DNA of 64,000 bases. Source: Parahaliea maris (lineage in GTDB: Bacteria; Pseudomonadota; Gammaproteobacteria; Pseudomonadales; Halieaceae). The notes beneath the pieces are model-generated. The model searched no databases, had not been told where the DNA came from, and worked only from the letters and a program-made list of their open reading frames with translations. Numbering within the stretch: the first letter of the stretch is position 1; every line of letters begins with the position of its first letter. Positions 38,892 through 47,355 of the stretch are shown piece after piece. A program made the translations under genes and the position numbers. Location of the stretch: assembly GCF_008064665.1 (NCBI RefSeq), contig NZ_VRZA01000006.1:62001-126000 (forward strand). The letters run 5' to 3'.

Positions 38892-39439
38892 CCCGGATAC
38901 TGCTGGTGCGCCACGGCGAGGCCGCGGCGGAGTGGGGGCAACACGAGGACCCGGGCCTGAGCGAGCTGGGGTGGGAGCAGGCCGCCAACAGCGCCGCTGA
39001 GCTGGCTTCGCAGGTCGATAGTCAGTGGCAACTGGTCAGCAGCCCCAAGATGCGTGCCCGCGAAACGGCTCAGCCGCTGGTGGATGCGACGGGGCTAGCG
39101 GTGCGTATTGATCCTGTGTATCGCGAAGTGCCGGCACCGGTGCCCATGGCCCAGCGCAAACAGTGGCTGCGACGGTTCATGCAACAGCAATGGGCGGATC
39201 AGCCTGATGATCTCTGGCGTTGGCGCCGGGATATCGTGGAAGCCCTCTCGGTCCTGGAGCGGCCGACGGTGATCTTCACCCATTTCCTGGTCATCAATGC
39301 GGTGGTTTCGGAAGCACAGGAGAGGGGCGAAGTGCTGTGCTTCTGGCCGGATAATGCCTCCATCACCGAACTGCATCTGGAACAAGGCAGGCTGCGCCTC
39401 GAGTCCCTCGGTCGCAGCCTGCAGACCGAGGTCAATTAA
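38888..39439 (+). CDS. Histidine phosphatase family protein (SixA-like length)
   Basis: The 183-residue protein starts at a GTG overlapping the previous stop codon. RHG is present in LLVRHGEAAAEWGQ, and VIFTHFLVINAVV supplies the second catalytic His. Its short length resembles SixA-type phosphohistidine phosphatases or alpha-ribazole phosphatases more than glycolytic mutases. No specific substrate is assignable. It converges with tesB. Confidence 0.86.
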   Translation: MTRILLVRHGEAAAEWGQHEDPGLSELGWEQAANSAAELASQVDSQWQLVSSPKMRARETAQPLVDATGLAVRIDPVYREVPAPVPMAQRKQWLRRFMQQQWADQPDDLWRWRRDIVEALSVLERPTVIFTHFLVINAVVSEAQERGEVLCFWPDNASITELHLEQGRLRLESLGRSLQTEVN

Positions 39440-39450
39440 CATTTGTGGCG

Positions 39451-40314
39451 CTAGGGCGCAGCGCGAGGTGTCCTTTGCAGGGACTCCTGCGCGGTGGAGG
39501 CCACCAGTACACCGTCCCTGGTATAGAACTCGCCGCGGCTGAATCCCCGGCCGCCGTTAGCGCTCGGGCTGTCCATTGAGTACAGCAGGTAGTCGTCTAC
39601 CCTGGCAGGGCGGTGGAACCAGATGGCGTGGTCCAGGCTCGCAGTTTGCATACCCTTGGTATGCCCGGTGTAAGGGTGTGGCAGCATGGCCGTACCAAGC
39701 AGAGCGAAGTCTGACATGTAGGCGAGCAGCATCTGGTGACGGGTTGGATCGTCCCCGATATCCCCTGGCACCTGGAACCAGCAGTGTTGTACTGGCTCAG
39801 CAGGTTGAGGGTTGTCGTAATTGCGCCGGTTGGCCGAGCGCCGTTCAATGGGGTGCATGATCATCCCCTCATTGTGGGAGCCGGGCTTCTCCCGCATCCG
39901 TCGCTCCCAGAACTCCGCATCGGTTTCCAGCTCTTCCGGCGGAGTGACCTGCGGGGGGCGGGACTGGTGCTCGAGGCCACCTTCCTGCTCGTGGAATGAA
40001 ATGGCGGTGTTAAAAATAGCCTTACCATCCTGCTTGGCCACTACGCGGCGTGTAGTGAAACTGCCGCCGTCCCGGATGGGGTCCACCTCATACACAATTT
40101 GTTTGGACGGGTCGCCCCCGCGCAGGAAGTAGGCGTGCATGGAGTGGGCCGGGCGGACACCCTCTACGGTGAGACTGGCGGCATAAAGCGACTGTGCTAA
40201 TACCTGGCCACCGAACACCCGAGGCGGGAATTTGGGGCTTCGGCCGATGAACAGGTATTTGTCGATGCGTTCGACTTCCAGCAGCCTGATCAGTTGTTGC
40301 AGCAATTCACTCAA
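39451..40314 (-). CDS. tesB: Acyl-CoA thioesterase II (TesB family)
   Basis: The 287-residue double-hotdog protein has the N-terminal block FGGQVLAQSLYAASLTV and HSMHAYFLRGGDPSKQIVYEVDPIRDGGSF, and the second-hotdog ASLDHAIWFHRPARVDDYLLY ending. It hydrolyses acyl-CoA to free acid and CoA. Position beside the TetR regulator and the acyl-CoA genes suggests control of CoA pools. The start is the first Met with the usual family N-terminus (MSELLQQLIRLLEVERID). Confidence 0.93.
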   Translation of the reverse strand: MSELLQQLIRLLEVERIDKYLFIGRSPKFPPRVFGGQVLAQSLYAASLTVEGVRPAHSMHAYFLRGGDPSKQIVYEVDPIRDGGSFTTRRVVAKQDGKAIFNTAISFHEQEGGLEHQSRPPQVTPPEELETDAEFWERRMREKPGSHNEGMIMHPIERRSANRRNYDNPQPAEPVQHCWFQVPGDIGDDPTRHQMLLAYMSDFALLGTAMLPHPYTGHTKGMQTASLDHAIWFHRPARVDDYLLYSMDSPSANGGRGFSRGEFYTRDGVLVASTAQESLQRTPRAAP

Positions 40315-40344
40315 AATACAACTCCGTGCGCAGTGCCGCGTGCG

Positions 40345-41619
40345 CTATTCGCGCGGCAACAGGCCATTCAAAAATATGTCGAAATAGTCATAGGCTGCGC
40401 TGTCGAGGTCATCTACGCGGCGCCAGAGTCCTATTTCCATAGAGGCATTAATGGCGCCGGCGATGAGTTGCTGGGCGATTTTTACGTCGACCTCGCGCAC
40501 ACTGCCGTCGTCGATTCCCTGGCGAATAAAGCTGCCAAAACGGGCACTGGAAGCGTCGGTACGCTCCAGAATTTCCCGCCGGCGCTTCATCGGCAGGGCG
40601 GTAATGGTGTTATAGCGGATCAGGGGGCCTTCTTCGGAATTCTGCAGGTGAAACACCTGGCGACAGCTGTGGGCGACCTTTTCCAGCCCCGATCCGGGTA
40701 ATGCGGTAGCCTCGTCATAGATCCGTTCGATGGCATCCTGGGAGTAGGTATAGCAGCTGTAGAGCAAGTCTTCCTTGTTCTTTATGTGGTAGTAGAACGC
40801 GCCCTTGGAGACGTTCAGATGTTCTGCGATTTCGTCCAGCGAGGTGCCATTGAAGCCCTGCTTGTTGAAGAACCAGGTGCCAGCCTTGTAGAAGGCCTGC
40901 TGCTTCAAGCGGTTCTGCTCTTCGCGGTCGAAGCCGTGTACATACTGGCTAACGGGCGTGGTAACGGCGGGGGACGCAGGTCGATAATCTCCCCGGCCGG
41001 CGTAAAGGCCCCGGCACAGCACATCGAAGGCCTGCTCGGCAGTCTCCTGGACCCGGTTCCGCTCTACCTTGTGGAGCCAGGAGAACACCCAGTCCACCGA
41101 GCCGATAATGGCTCGGGTGGCAGCGGTGCACTCCATGGGGCGCAGGCTGCCATCGGCGACGCCGTCGCGCAAATACTGACGCAGCCGCTTGAACATGGCG
41201 ATGTAGCTGGCTTCGACTTCCTTGCGGTGAGGACCTTTGAGCGAAGCGATCTCCAGCAGCGCGGCAATATGTGGGCCGCGGCCCTCCTGGGCTGCAAGCC
41301 AATTATCGAAACTGGACAGGAAGAAGGCCCGGGTTCGCTCCAGCGGTGAGTCGTACTGCTCCTCAATGGCATCCATCTGGCGAAGGTGATGTTGCAGTGC
41401 AGCCATGTAGCACTGGTAGATCAACTCTTCCTTGGTTTTGACGTAGTAATAGAGGCTGGTTTTGGTGAGACCGAGGGTGGCGGCAATGTCCTGCAGCGTG
41501 GTGGCGCGGGAGCCCTTGTAATTGAACAGCTTGGCCGCCTGGGACAGGATGGCCGCCCGCTTGGCGTCGTGCTGCGCCGAACGGTTGAAGGGTGAGGCAG
41601 TGGGTTTTTCCTGGCTCAT
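40345..41619 (-). CDS. Tandem TetR-family regulator (two TetR modules in one chain)
   Basis: The 424-residue protein holds two complete TetR units. The first has its helix-turn-helix around residues 25-75 (TTLQDIAATLGLTKTSLYYYVKTKEELI). The second lies around 245-290 (TSLDEIAEHLNVSKGAFYYHIKNKEDLL). Each is followed by its own C-terminal ligand-type region. The fusion is unusual, since TetR proteins normally dimerise from single copies. It could bind DNA as an intramolecular pseudo-dimer or bridge two sites. It lies 30 bases after tesB in the opposite sense of transcription order (upstream on the minus strand), making tesB a likely co-transcribed target. Confidence 0.9.
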   Translation of the reverse strand: MSQEKPTASPFNRSAQHDAKRAAILSQAAKLFNYKGSRATTLQDIAATLGLTKTSLYYYVKTKEELIYQCYMAALQHHLRQMDAIEEQYDSPLERTRAFFLSSFDNWLAAQEGRGPHIAALLEIASLKGPHRKEVEASYIAMFKRLRQYLRDGVADGSLRPMECTAATRAIIGSVDWVFSWLHKVERNRVQETAEQAFDVLCRGLYAGRGDYRPASPAVTTPVSQYVHGFDREEQNRLKQQAFYKAGTWFFNKQGFNGTSLDEIAEHLNVSKGAFYYHIKNKEDLLYSCYTYSQDAIERIYDEATALPGSGLEKVAHSCRQVFHLQNSEEGPLIRYNTITALPMKRRREILERTDASSARFGSFIRQGIDDGSVREVDVKIAQQLIAGAINASMEIGLWRRVDDLDSAAYDYFDIFLNGLLPRE

Positions 41620-41782
41620 GCCGAATTGGGCTTCCTGGCTGGCTTATACCGCGAAGTGGTGCGCAGGGGAGCTGCGCGCATACTTATCCGTCTAAAATTT
41701 CAACTTTAAGTATTTTTTTTGTGACTGTCCAGTCTGACGATGCACTGGGCCTTGGTCGCAGGCCTGTACTCGCTGGCCTGTA

Positions 41783-42355
41783 TCAGGTGAGCCGGGCGCA
41801 TTCCTGGTGGCGGAAACAGTCTACGGTGTGATCATTCACCATCCCGGTAGCCTGCATATGTGCATAGATAATAGTGGACCCCACAAAGGTAAAGCCGCGC
41901 TTTTTCATGTCCTTGCTGATTTTGTCAGAGAGGGGAGTCGTGGCGGGGACCTGCTTCATGCTTTTCCATTGATTCTGCAGTGGTTGCCCATCCACAAAGC
42001 TCCAGATGTAGTCACTGAAGGAGCCAAAGGCTGACTGGACTTCGAGAAATGCCCGGGCGTTGGTTCTGGCACCGAATACCTTGAGACGGTTGCGGACGAT
42101 ACCGGGATCCTGCAGCCGCTTTTCCAGTTGTGCGTCGGTCAGTCGGGCGACTTTAGCGGCGTCGAAGTCGGCGAACTGCTGCCGGTAGCCCTCTCGTTTA
42201 CGGAGTACCGTGATCCACGACAAGCCCGCCTGGGCACCCTCGAGCAGCAGGAATTCAAAAAGGGTCTTGTCGTCGCGCACTGGCACACCCCATTCCGTAT
42301 CGTGGTACTGAACATAGAGGGGATCGTCTCCGCACCAGGTACAACGCTGCTTCAT
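41783..42355 (-). CDS. tag: DNA-3-methyladenine glycosylase I
   Basis: The 190-residue reading starts at the ATG at 42355, preceded by AAGGAG. A longer upstream frame is not supported. It has zinc-binding residues typical of Tag (Cys5, His18 in YHDTEWG, and the C-terminal NDHTVDC with His and Cys), plus FEFLLLEGAQAGLSWITVL. It removes 3-methyladenine from alkylated DNA. It is divergent from the enoyl-CoA hydratase gene. Confidence 0.96.
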   Translation of the reverse strand: MKQRCTWCGDDPLYVQYHDTEWGVPVRDDKTLFEFLLLEGAQAGLSWITVLRKREGYRQQFADFDAAKVARLTDAQLEKRLQDPGIVRNRLKVFGARTNARAFLEVQSAFGSFSDYIWSFVDGQPLQNQWKSMKQVPATTPLSDKISKDMKKRGFTFVGSTIIYAHMQATGMVNDHTVDCFRHQECARLT

Positions 42356-42470
42356 GGATAGTACTCCTTGCCTGTTGGCCGGAGTATGTTCCGGCCACGT
42401 GGGAGTGTCCAGCCTGTGTGGTGGCCGCCGGGTTACTGTGGGAGAATTGCGCGCTTTGAGGAGGAATGCA

Positions 42471-43229
42471 ATGACCGACACGATTCTGTACGAGCGTCGC
42501 GGAGAGGTAGGGCAATTGACGCTCAATGTGCCAGAGCGCCACAACTCGCTGGGCGAAGAGCAGTTGCTGGGTATTCGCGACATACTTTCGGGGTTTGTCG
42601 GAGAAGAGGCCCCGCGGGTGCTGGTAGTCAGTGGGGCGGGGGATCGCACTTTCTGTGCTGGTGCCTCGCTGAAGGAACTCAACAGCGGACGGATTTCTGG
42701 TGAGTTGTTCCAGGAAACCACGGACCGAATTGCTGCGCTCCCCATGCCGACGCTGGCCGCCATCAACGGCAATGTGTTTGGCGGAGGTGTGGAACTGGCA
42801 CTGAGTTGCGACTTTCGGGTGGGAATAGAAGGAACGCGCCTCAGGGTTCCTGCTGCTGCCATTGGCCTCTGCTACCCGATTGGGGGAATTCAGCGTTTCG
42901 TCGAGCGGTTGGGCGTGTCAGCATCAAAACGATTGCTAATGGCTGCCGAGGAGCAGGACAGCGATGCGATGAGAGAGCTGGGGTTTCTCGACTATGTGGC
43001 AACACGAGAGGAGTTTGCGAGTACGGTGCAAAAGCTGGCAGACAACCTTGCTGGTCTCGCGCCCCTGGCGGCACGGGCGATGAAACAACTCATTGGCCAG
43101 AGTGCGCTGGGTACCCTGGACCCAGCCGAGGCTGAAGTGCTGGTGGCGCGGTGCAGGGAGTCAGCTGACCTCGTTGAGGGCTTCGCCGCCCAGCGTGAGA
43201 AAAGAACCCCCCGGTTCCGGGGCTGCTAG
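42471..43229 (+). CDS. Enoyl-CoA hydratase/isomerase family protein
   Basis: The 252-residue reading uses the ATG at 42471, preceded by GAGGAGGAATGCA. Crotonase-fold motifs include PERHNSLGEEQL, FCAGASLKELN and LAAINGNVFGGGVELALSCDFRV, followed by LRVPAAAIGLCYPIGGIQRFVERLG. The oxyanion-hole glycine pair is preserved. The position equivalent to the second catalytic Glu of true hydratases seems altered (VPAAAIGLCYPIGG), so it may be an isomerase or another crotonase. It overlaps its convergent neighbour by four bases. Confidence 0.9.
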   Translation: MTDTILYERRGEVGQLTLNVPERHNSLGEEQLLGIRDILSGFVGEEAPRVLVVSGAGDRTFCAGASLKELNSGRISGELFQETTDRIAALPMPTLAAINGNVFGGGVELALSCDFRVGIEGTRLRVPAAAIGLCYPIGGIQRFVERLGVSASKRLLMAAEEQDSDAMRELGFLDYVATREEFASTVQKLADNLAGLAPLAARAMKQLIGQSALGTLDPAEAEVLVARCRESADLVEGFAAQREKRTPRFRGC

Positions 43230-44134
43230 TGTGTTGACGTCAGGGGTGGCGCAAGCGGTCCCTGACTACCCAGTTTCCTGTCTATACCCAGCCAGGGCAG
43301 CCCCAGGCCCTCGAGCCACTGAATGGCGTTGCCTTCGGTCAGGCAGCGGCCTGCGTTAGCCGCTGACGCGGCTTCGACACAACTGCTCGCGGCTACCGAA
43401 ACAGATAGCAACCCGGGCACCGGGTAGCCGTCAACCGGACTGAAAGTACGGCTGAAATTTTCCCCGTCGAGTTGCAGGCGGCGCTCGAAGTTGCCCCTTG
43501 ACGAGAGGGCCTGGCCGTTGAGCTTAAGGCGGTGGATGGCGGCGCGGGCGCCGTGAGGGTACCGTAAGCCGATCAGCCAGTTGGAACCGTCTGGCTGTCG
43601 ACCGATAGTTCTAACATCCTTGTCCAGGTCGATCAGGGCGGAAGTAACCCCTGCGGTTGATAGCAGGTTGTACACCCGATCCACCGCATAGGGGCATAGA
43701 CAGCTGGCCAGGTTCACACGTAGGCCGTCGATGGCTGTCTGTATCCCCGATTCATTGAAAGCCAGGTGTTGCCAGCCTGAAGTCCTCAGTGCGGCATCGA
43801 TTGCTTCAGGTGTTGGCGGAGTGCGCTGCTCGGTACTGCGCCATAAATTGCTCACAGTCTGGATGCTAGGGTCAAAAATGTTATTGGTTTTGTGTCGTAG
43901 GGCGGCTACAAGATTGATTAACCCCAGGGCCTCCCGGTCGAGCGAGTGCGAACCGGCCCTGGAAAGTGAGGCTGTCAGGCTCGCCCTGTTGTGTACGTCA
44001 AACCGCTCCTGGAGCCGCAGTAGTTCCATTTTAGCGGAGTCCAGCAACTCAGCAGCGTCGCCGCGGTTATCGGCCACCGCAAGATGGCACGCCCGGCCCA
44101 TAACGTGAAAGCGAATCTCAAGCAATCCATGCAT
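43226..44134 (-). CDS. ApbE-like protein (FAD:protein FMN transferase family, probably degenerate)
   Basis: The 302-residue protein follows the ApbE layout: HVMGRACHLAV near the N-terminus, ERFDVHNRASLTASLS, NIFDPSIQTVSNLW, a YAVDRV element and a C-terminal SVAASSCVEAASAANAG segment. Normal ApbE has an Asp and a Thr in that last segment that help bind metal; here they appear replaced by Ala and Asn. The usual G-G before the N-terminal FAD site is also weak. It may have lost transferase activity and now bind FAD or a flavin peptide. It ends the minus-strand cluster of the propeller kinases. Confidence 0.7.
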   Translation of the reverse strand: MHGLLEIRFHVMGRACHLAVADNRGDAAELLDSAKMELLRLQERFDVHNRASLTASLSRAGSHSLDREALGLINLVAALRHKTNNIFDPSIQTVSNLWRSTEQRTPPTPEAIDAALRTSGWQHLAFNESGIQTAIDGLRVNLASCLCPYAVDRVYNLLSTAGVTSALIDLDKDVRTIGRQPDGSNWLIGLRYPHGARAAIHRLKLNGQALSSRGNFERRLQLDGENFSRTFSPVDGYPVPGLLSVSVAASSCVEAASAANAGRCLTEGNAIQWLEGLGLPWLGIDRKLGSQGPLAPPLTSTH

Positions 44135-44211
44135 CGCGGAATGAAAGCCTCCCCAACTGTGGCACTCATGACGAATTTACAACGCTGGCAGAGAAGCATC
44201 CAGCAGATATT

Positions 44212-47200
44212 TCAGTCAGGGCCGGTACCGGGAATCGTGAAAGTGAAAGACGTGCCTTGCTCGCGATCGACTGAAATAACTCCTCCCATGGCGTTGATTA
44301 GCTCTGCTATCGTCGCCAATCCTTCGGTTTCCGGCGCTTCCAGGTTCATGCTGATGGGAAGTCCAAGGCCGTTATCCGCCACGGTAAACTCAAAGTCACT
44401 CGCAGGTGCAGGTGCCAGCGGATCACCGTAGTTCGCCCTGATCACCAGATAAGATCCTTGAGCGTTCGATGCAAAGGCGTGCTGGATGGCATTTTCAATC
44501 AATTCGAAGAGCACAAGAGAAATGGGCAGTGCCTGTCTTGCGGATACCAGTCGATCTGGTACCTCATTGATCACTGTTATCTGTTCGCCCGACTCAGATT
44601 CACTCAGTAAATGGTTGGTGAGCTCGTTTGTATAAGCATACAGATTGCAAAGCAGTTGCTCGTGCTTGTACAACAGCGAGCGTTCCAGGCATAGCATGGC
44701 TAAAAGCCGCCCGCGAGTACTTGTAAGGTTTGCTTCATCGAACGAGGGAGGCAGGAAGTCAGTGTGGCGAGCCAGGCAGTCGCGCAACAATTCAAGACGT
44801 TCAAGATTGAAAAAATGGATAGACTCAATCAACTGAGCCTGCTCATCCAACTGCTCCTGAACGTCATCCATGGCACGATCCGCGGTGATCTGCATTTCCT
44901 CCGCGAGTTTTAGCGCTTGATTACGAATCGCATAATTGTCGTAAGCCTTTTTGATGAGCCAAACGACGATGGCGCCTGCCAATGCATACAGACAGTAAGC
45001 CCACCACGTGTACCACGGGGCGGGGTTCATCCGCAGAGCGATATCGATTCCATCCTGATTCCATATACCCGACGCGTTCGCTGCCTGGACGCGAAACCTG
45101 TAGTCACCAGCGGGAAGGTTTGTATATGTGGCGGTATTTCGATTGCCGATGTCTATCCAGTCAGGATCGAAGCCTTCGAGTTTATAGCGGTAAAGATTGT
45201 TTCCCGGGTCGATGAAGTCGAGGGCGCTGAATTCGAAGGTTATGTAGTAGTCGGTGTGGGTGAGGGTTATGGATTCAAGCCGGTGGGCTGCTGTATTGAC
45301 GGCGATATTTTGCGCTGCTGATTGAATACTAGTTAGCACCAATGGGGCTTGTTTACTACTTAGTTGAATTGTCGATGGATCTAATCGGTTGTAGCCGTTA
45401 CTTCCGCCAAAAAAAATATGGCCGGAAGGCGCTTTATGAACGGCTCCAAAGTTAAAGTCGTTGCCTTGCAAGCCTTCCCCGGCACTAAACCTTCTAAGCA
45501 TGTTTCCAGATAGATCTAGAACGTAAATTCCACTGGAACTAGAAACCCATAATCTCTGAGTCTCATCTTCCACAAGACCGTAGATGGATGAAGTCGAGAG
45601 CACATTGCTATATGTTACCGGCGAGAATATCAATTGATTTGACTTAGATAGGCTGGAATCTGAATAGAAAAGGCCACTATTCAATGTGCCAAGCCAGATT
45701 CCACCAACGCTATCCTCAAAGATACTTAGATAAGTCAACTCCTCCCTAGTATTATTTATGGAAACTATAATAGGGGTCATCTTATGACCACGCCCAGAAT
45801 ACAAATATAGAGCTCGTTCAGATCCAATGAGAACTCTGTCCTTTTTTCTCAATTGCTGTATAAATGTGATAGACCTTTCTGAAGGGCCATTACCATCATA
45901 AGAGTCAAGGGGGGAGACTCGTTCTCCGTCGTGCAACAAAACTCCGTAGTTAAAGGTACCCACCAAGGTAGTTTCAGGACTCAAATGTAAAATTGAGGTT
46001 ACAGCTGCATCAGCATATTGTTCTTTGTGTAGTTGAGTAATATTTCCGGTATTTGTGTCAAGGATCTGTACTCCGTGGCCTCTTGTGCCAATCCACAGTT
46101 TTTCTCTATTAATCGCAAGTGCCATTATTCGTGGGTCAATTCGATTTTGGTTATGAACTGCTGTATGAGTCGTTGTTTTGCCCGTGGCGTCTGTCTGCAA
46201 CTTATAAAGACCCTCAAACGTGCCAATCCAGTGCTCTCCTGAACTGTCTGTTTCGAATGAAAGCACCTCATTTGGTATTCTGCTGTTCTTACTGTTGAAC
46301 CACTCAAACTGCGAGCGAGTAATTCTGCTAAGCCCCCTGTATGTGCCAATCCACACGCTTCTGTCGGTTACTAGAACAGAGGAAATATGTACATTACCCA
46401 GTGAGGAGTTCTTGGCGTTAAATTCAGTAAAATATCCCGTGTCTGAAGACAGGATATATAGTCCCTTGTCAGTTCCGACATATAATGTATTCTCACTGAC
46501 CTTAAGATTTGTAATGGTGGTTCCAGGATTGTCTTTGATAAGGGAAGAGAAAAGCTTGGGTAATCCATCGTCATCTATTCGATATATCTCTCCCTCCTTG
46601 GTGCTGATCCAAAGAGTCTTGGTCGATTTGTTGTAAGTGGATGCAGAGGGGGAAAGGCTGTTATTAGACTTTGCTGAGCGAACAGAGATATTTCTAGAGT
46701 TCTTTAATTCGTGAGCAAAGTATATCCCTTGCTTTGCTAAAAATACGACGCCAGTTTTATCAATACACTCTAGATCGTAGCTAAATTCTATCTCATCGCC
46801 ATTCTCCGCCTTGAGCTTATTGTCTACAACAATGCCGAGATCAGAGTTGAACAGTAAAATGCCAGATTTTGTGCCAATCCAAACTCGGCCATCTTCACAG
46901 GAAGCTATATCTGTAATAGACGTGGTCTCGGGTAGATATTCAGAGAGATCGAAGTGCTGGAAGCCATTGGTCAGGGAGTTGTATTTAGAAACTTTAGAGC
47001 CGTTGCTTGCAACCCATAATCGATTTCTACTATCGAGTGTAAGGGAATATACTTCATGAAATGAAAATGACTCTTCCGTGGTCACCTTTTTTAGACCGGT
47101 ACCGTCATACCTATATAGTCCTCTGGGAGTACCTATCCAAACATGTCCAACCATGTCTTGAGCTAGGCTATTTACCGTATCTTTAATACGGTCGAGAGTG

Positions 47201-47310
47201 TAATTATTTTGTGCTATAACGACATGCTCTGGCGTACCAATTGCGATAGGTGCTGAAAATGCTATCACTATCGTTAGAATTAGCCCGATGAGATAAAAAA
47301 CAAAATTCAT
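44212..47310 (-). CDS. Large periplasmic-propeller sensor kinase
   Basis: The 1032-residue protein has an N-terminal membrane segment (residues about 1-25). About ten Reg_prop/two-component propeller repeats follow (WIGTPRGLYRYDG, LWVASNGSKVSKY, VWIGTKSGILLF and so on, to about 680), then a Y_Y_Y domain (about 690-770) and a second membrane segment (about 775-800). The C-terminal ATPase has N-box ELIENAIQHAF (about 935) and G-box DNGLGLPI. The H-box seems degenerate: only SIHFFNLERLELLRDC resembles EIHHRVKNN. The gene is AT-rich compared with its flanks. Confidence 0.85.
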   Translation of the reverse strand: MNFVFYLIGLILTIVIAFSAPIAIGTPEHVVIAQNNYTLDRIKDTVNSLAQDMVGHVWIGTPRGLYRYDGTGLKKVTTEESFSFHEVYSLTLDSRNRLWVASNGSKVSKYNSLTNGFQHFDLSEYLPETTSITDIASCEDGRVWIGTKSGILLFNSDLGIVVDNKLKAENGDEIEFSYDLECIDKTGVVFLAKQGIYFAHELKNSRNISVRSAKSNNSLSPSASTYNKSTKTLWISTKEGEIYRIDDDGLPKLFSSLIKDNPGTTITNLKVSENTLYVGTDKGLYILSSDTGYFTEFNAKNSSLGNVHISSVLVTDRSVWIGTYRGLSRITRSQFEWFNSKNSRIPNEVLSFETDSSGEHWIGTFEGLYKLQTDATGKTTTHTAVHNQNRIDPRIMALAINREKLWIGTRGHGVQILDTNTGNITQLHKEQYADAAVTSILHLSPETTLVGTFNYGVLLHDGERVSPLDSYDGNGPSERSITFIQQLRKKDRVLIGSERALYLYSGRGHKMTPIIVSINNTREELTYLSIFEDSVGGIWLGTLNSGLFYSDSSLSKSNQLIFSPVTYSNVLSTSSIYGLVEDETQRLWVSSSSGIYVLDLSGNMLRRFSAGEGLQGNDFNFGAVHKAPSGHIFFGGSNGYNRLDPSTIQLSSKQAPLVLTSIQSAAQNIAVNTAAHRLESITLTHTDYYITFEFSALDFIDPGNNLYRYKLEGFDPDWIDIGNRNTATYTNLPAGDYRFRVQAANASGIWNQDGIDIALRMNPAPWYTWWAYCLYALAGAIVVWLIKKAYDNYAIRNQALKLAEEMQITADRAMDDVQEQLDEQAQLIESIHFFNLERLELLRDCLARHTDFLPPSFDEANLTSTRGRLLAMLCLERSLLYKHEQLLCNLYAYTNELTNHLLSESESGEQITVINEVPDRLVSARQALPISLVLFELIENAIQHAFASNAQGSYLVIRANYGDPLAPAPASDFEFTVADNGLGLPISMNLEAPETEGLATIAELINAMGGVISVDREQGTSFTFTIPGTGPD

Positions 47311-47355
47311 TCAAAAACCTTAAGCATTCCCTGCTATAGGCAGTCAGTTTCGCCG

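Noticed and set aside
32092-41711. Shared TetR operator from ACTTGAAAGT and ACTTTAAGT
   Set aside because: The two sites differ in spacing and are too short to be distinguished from chance.
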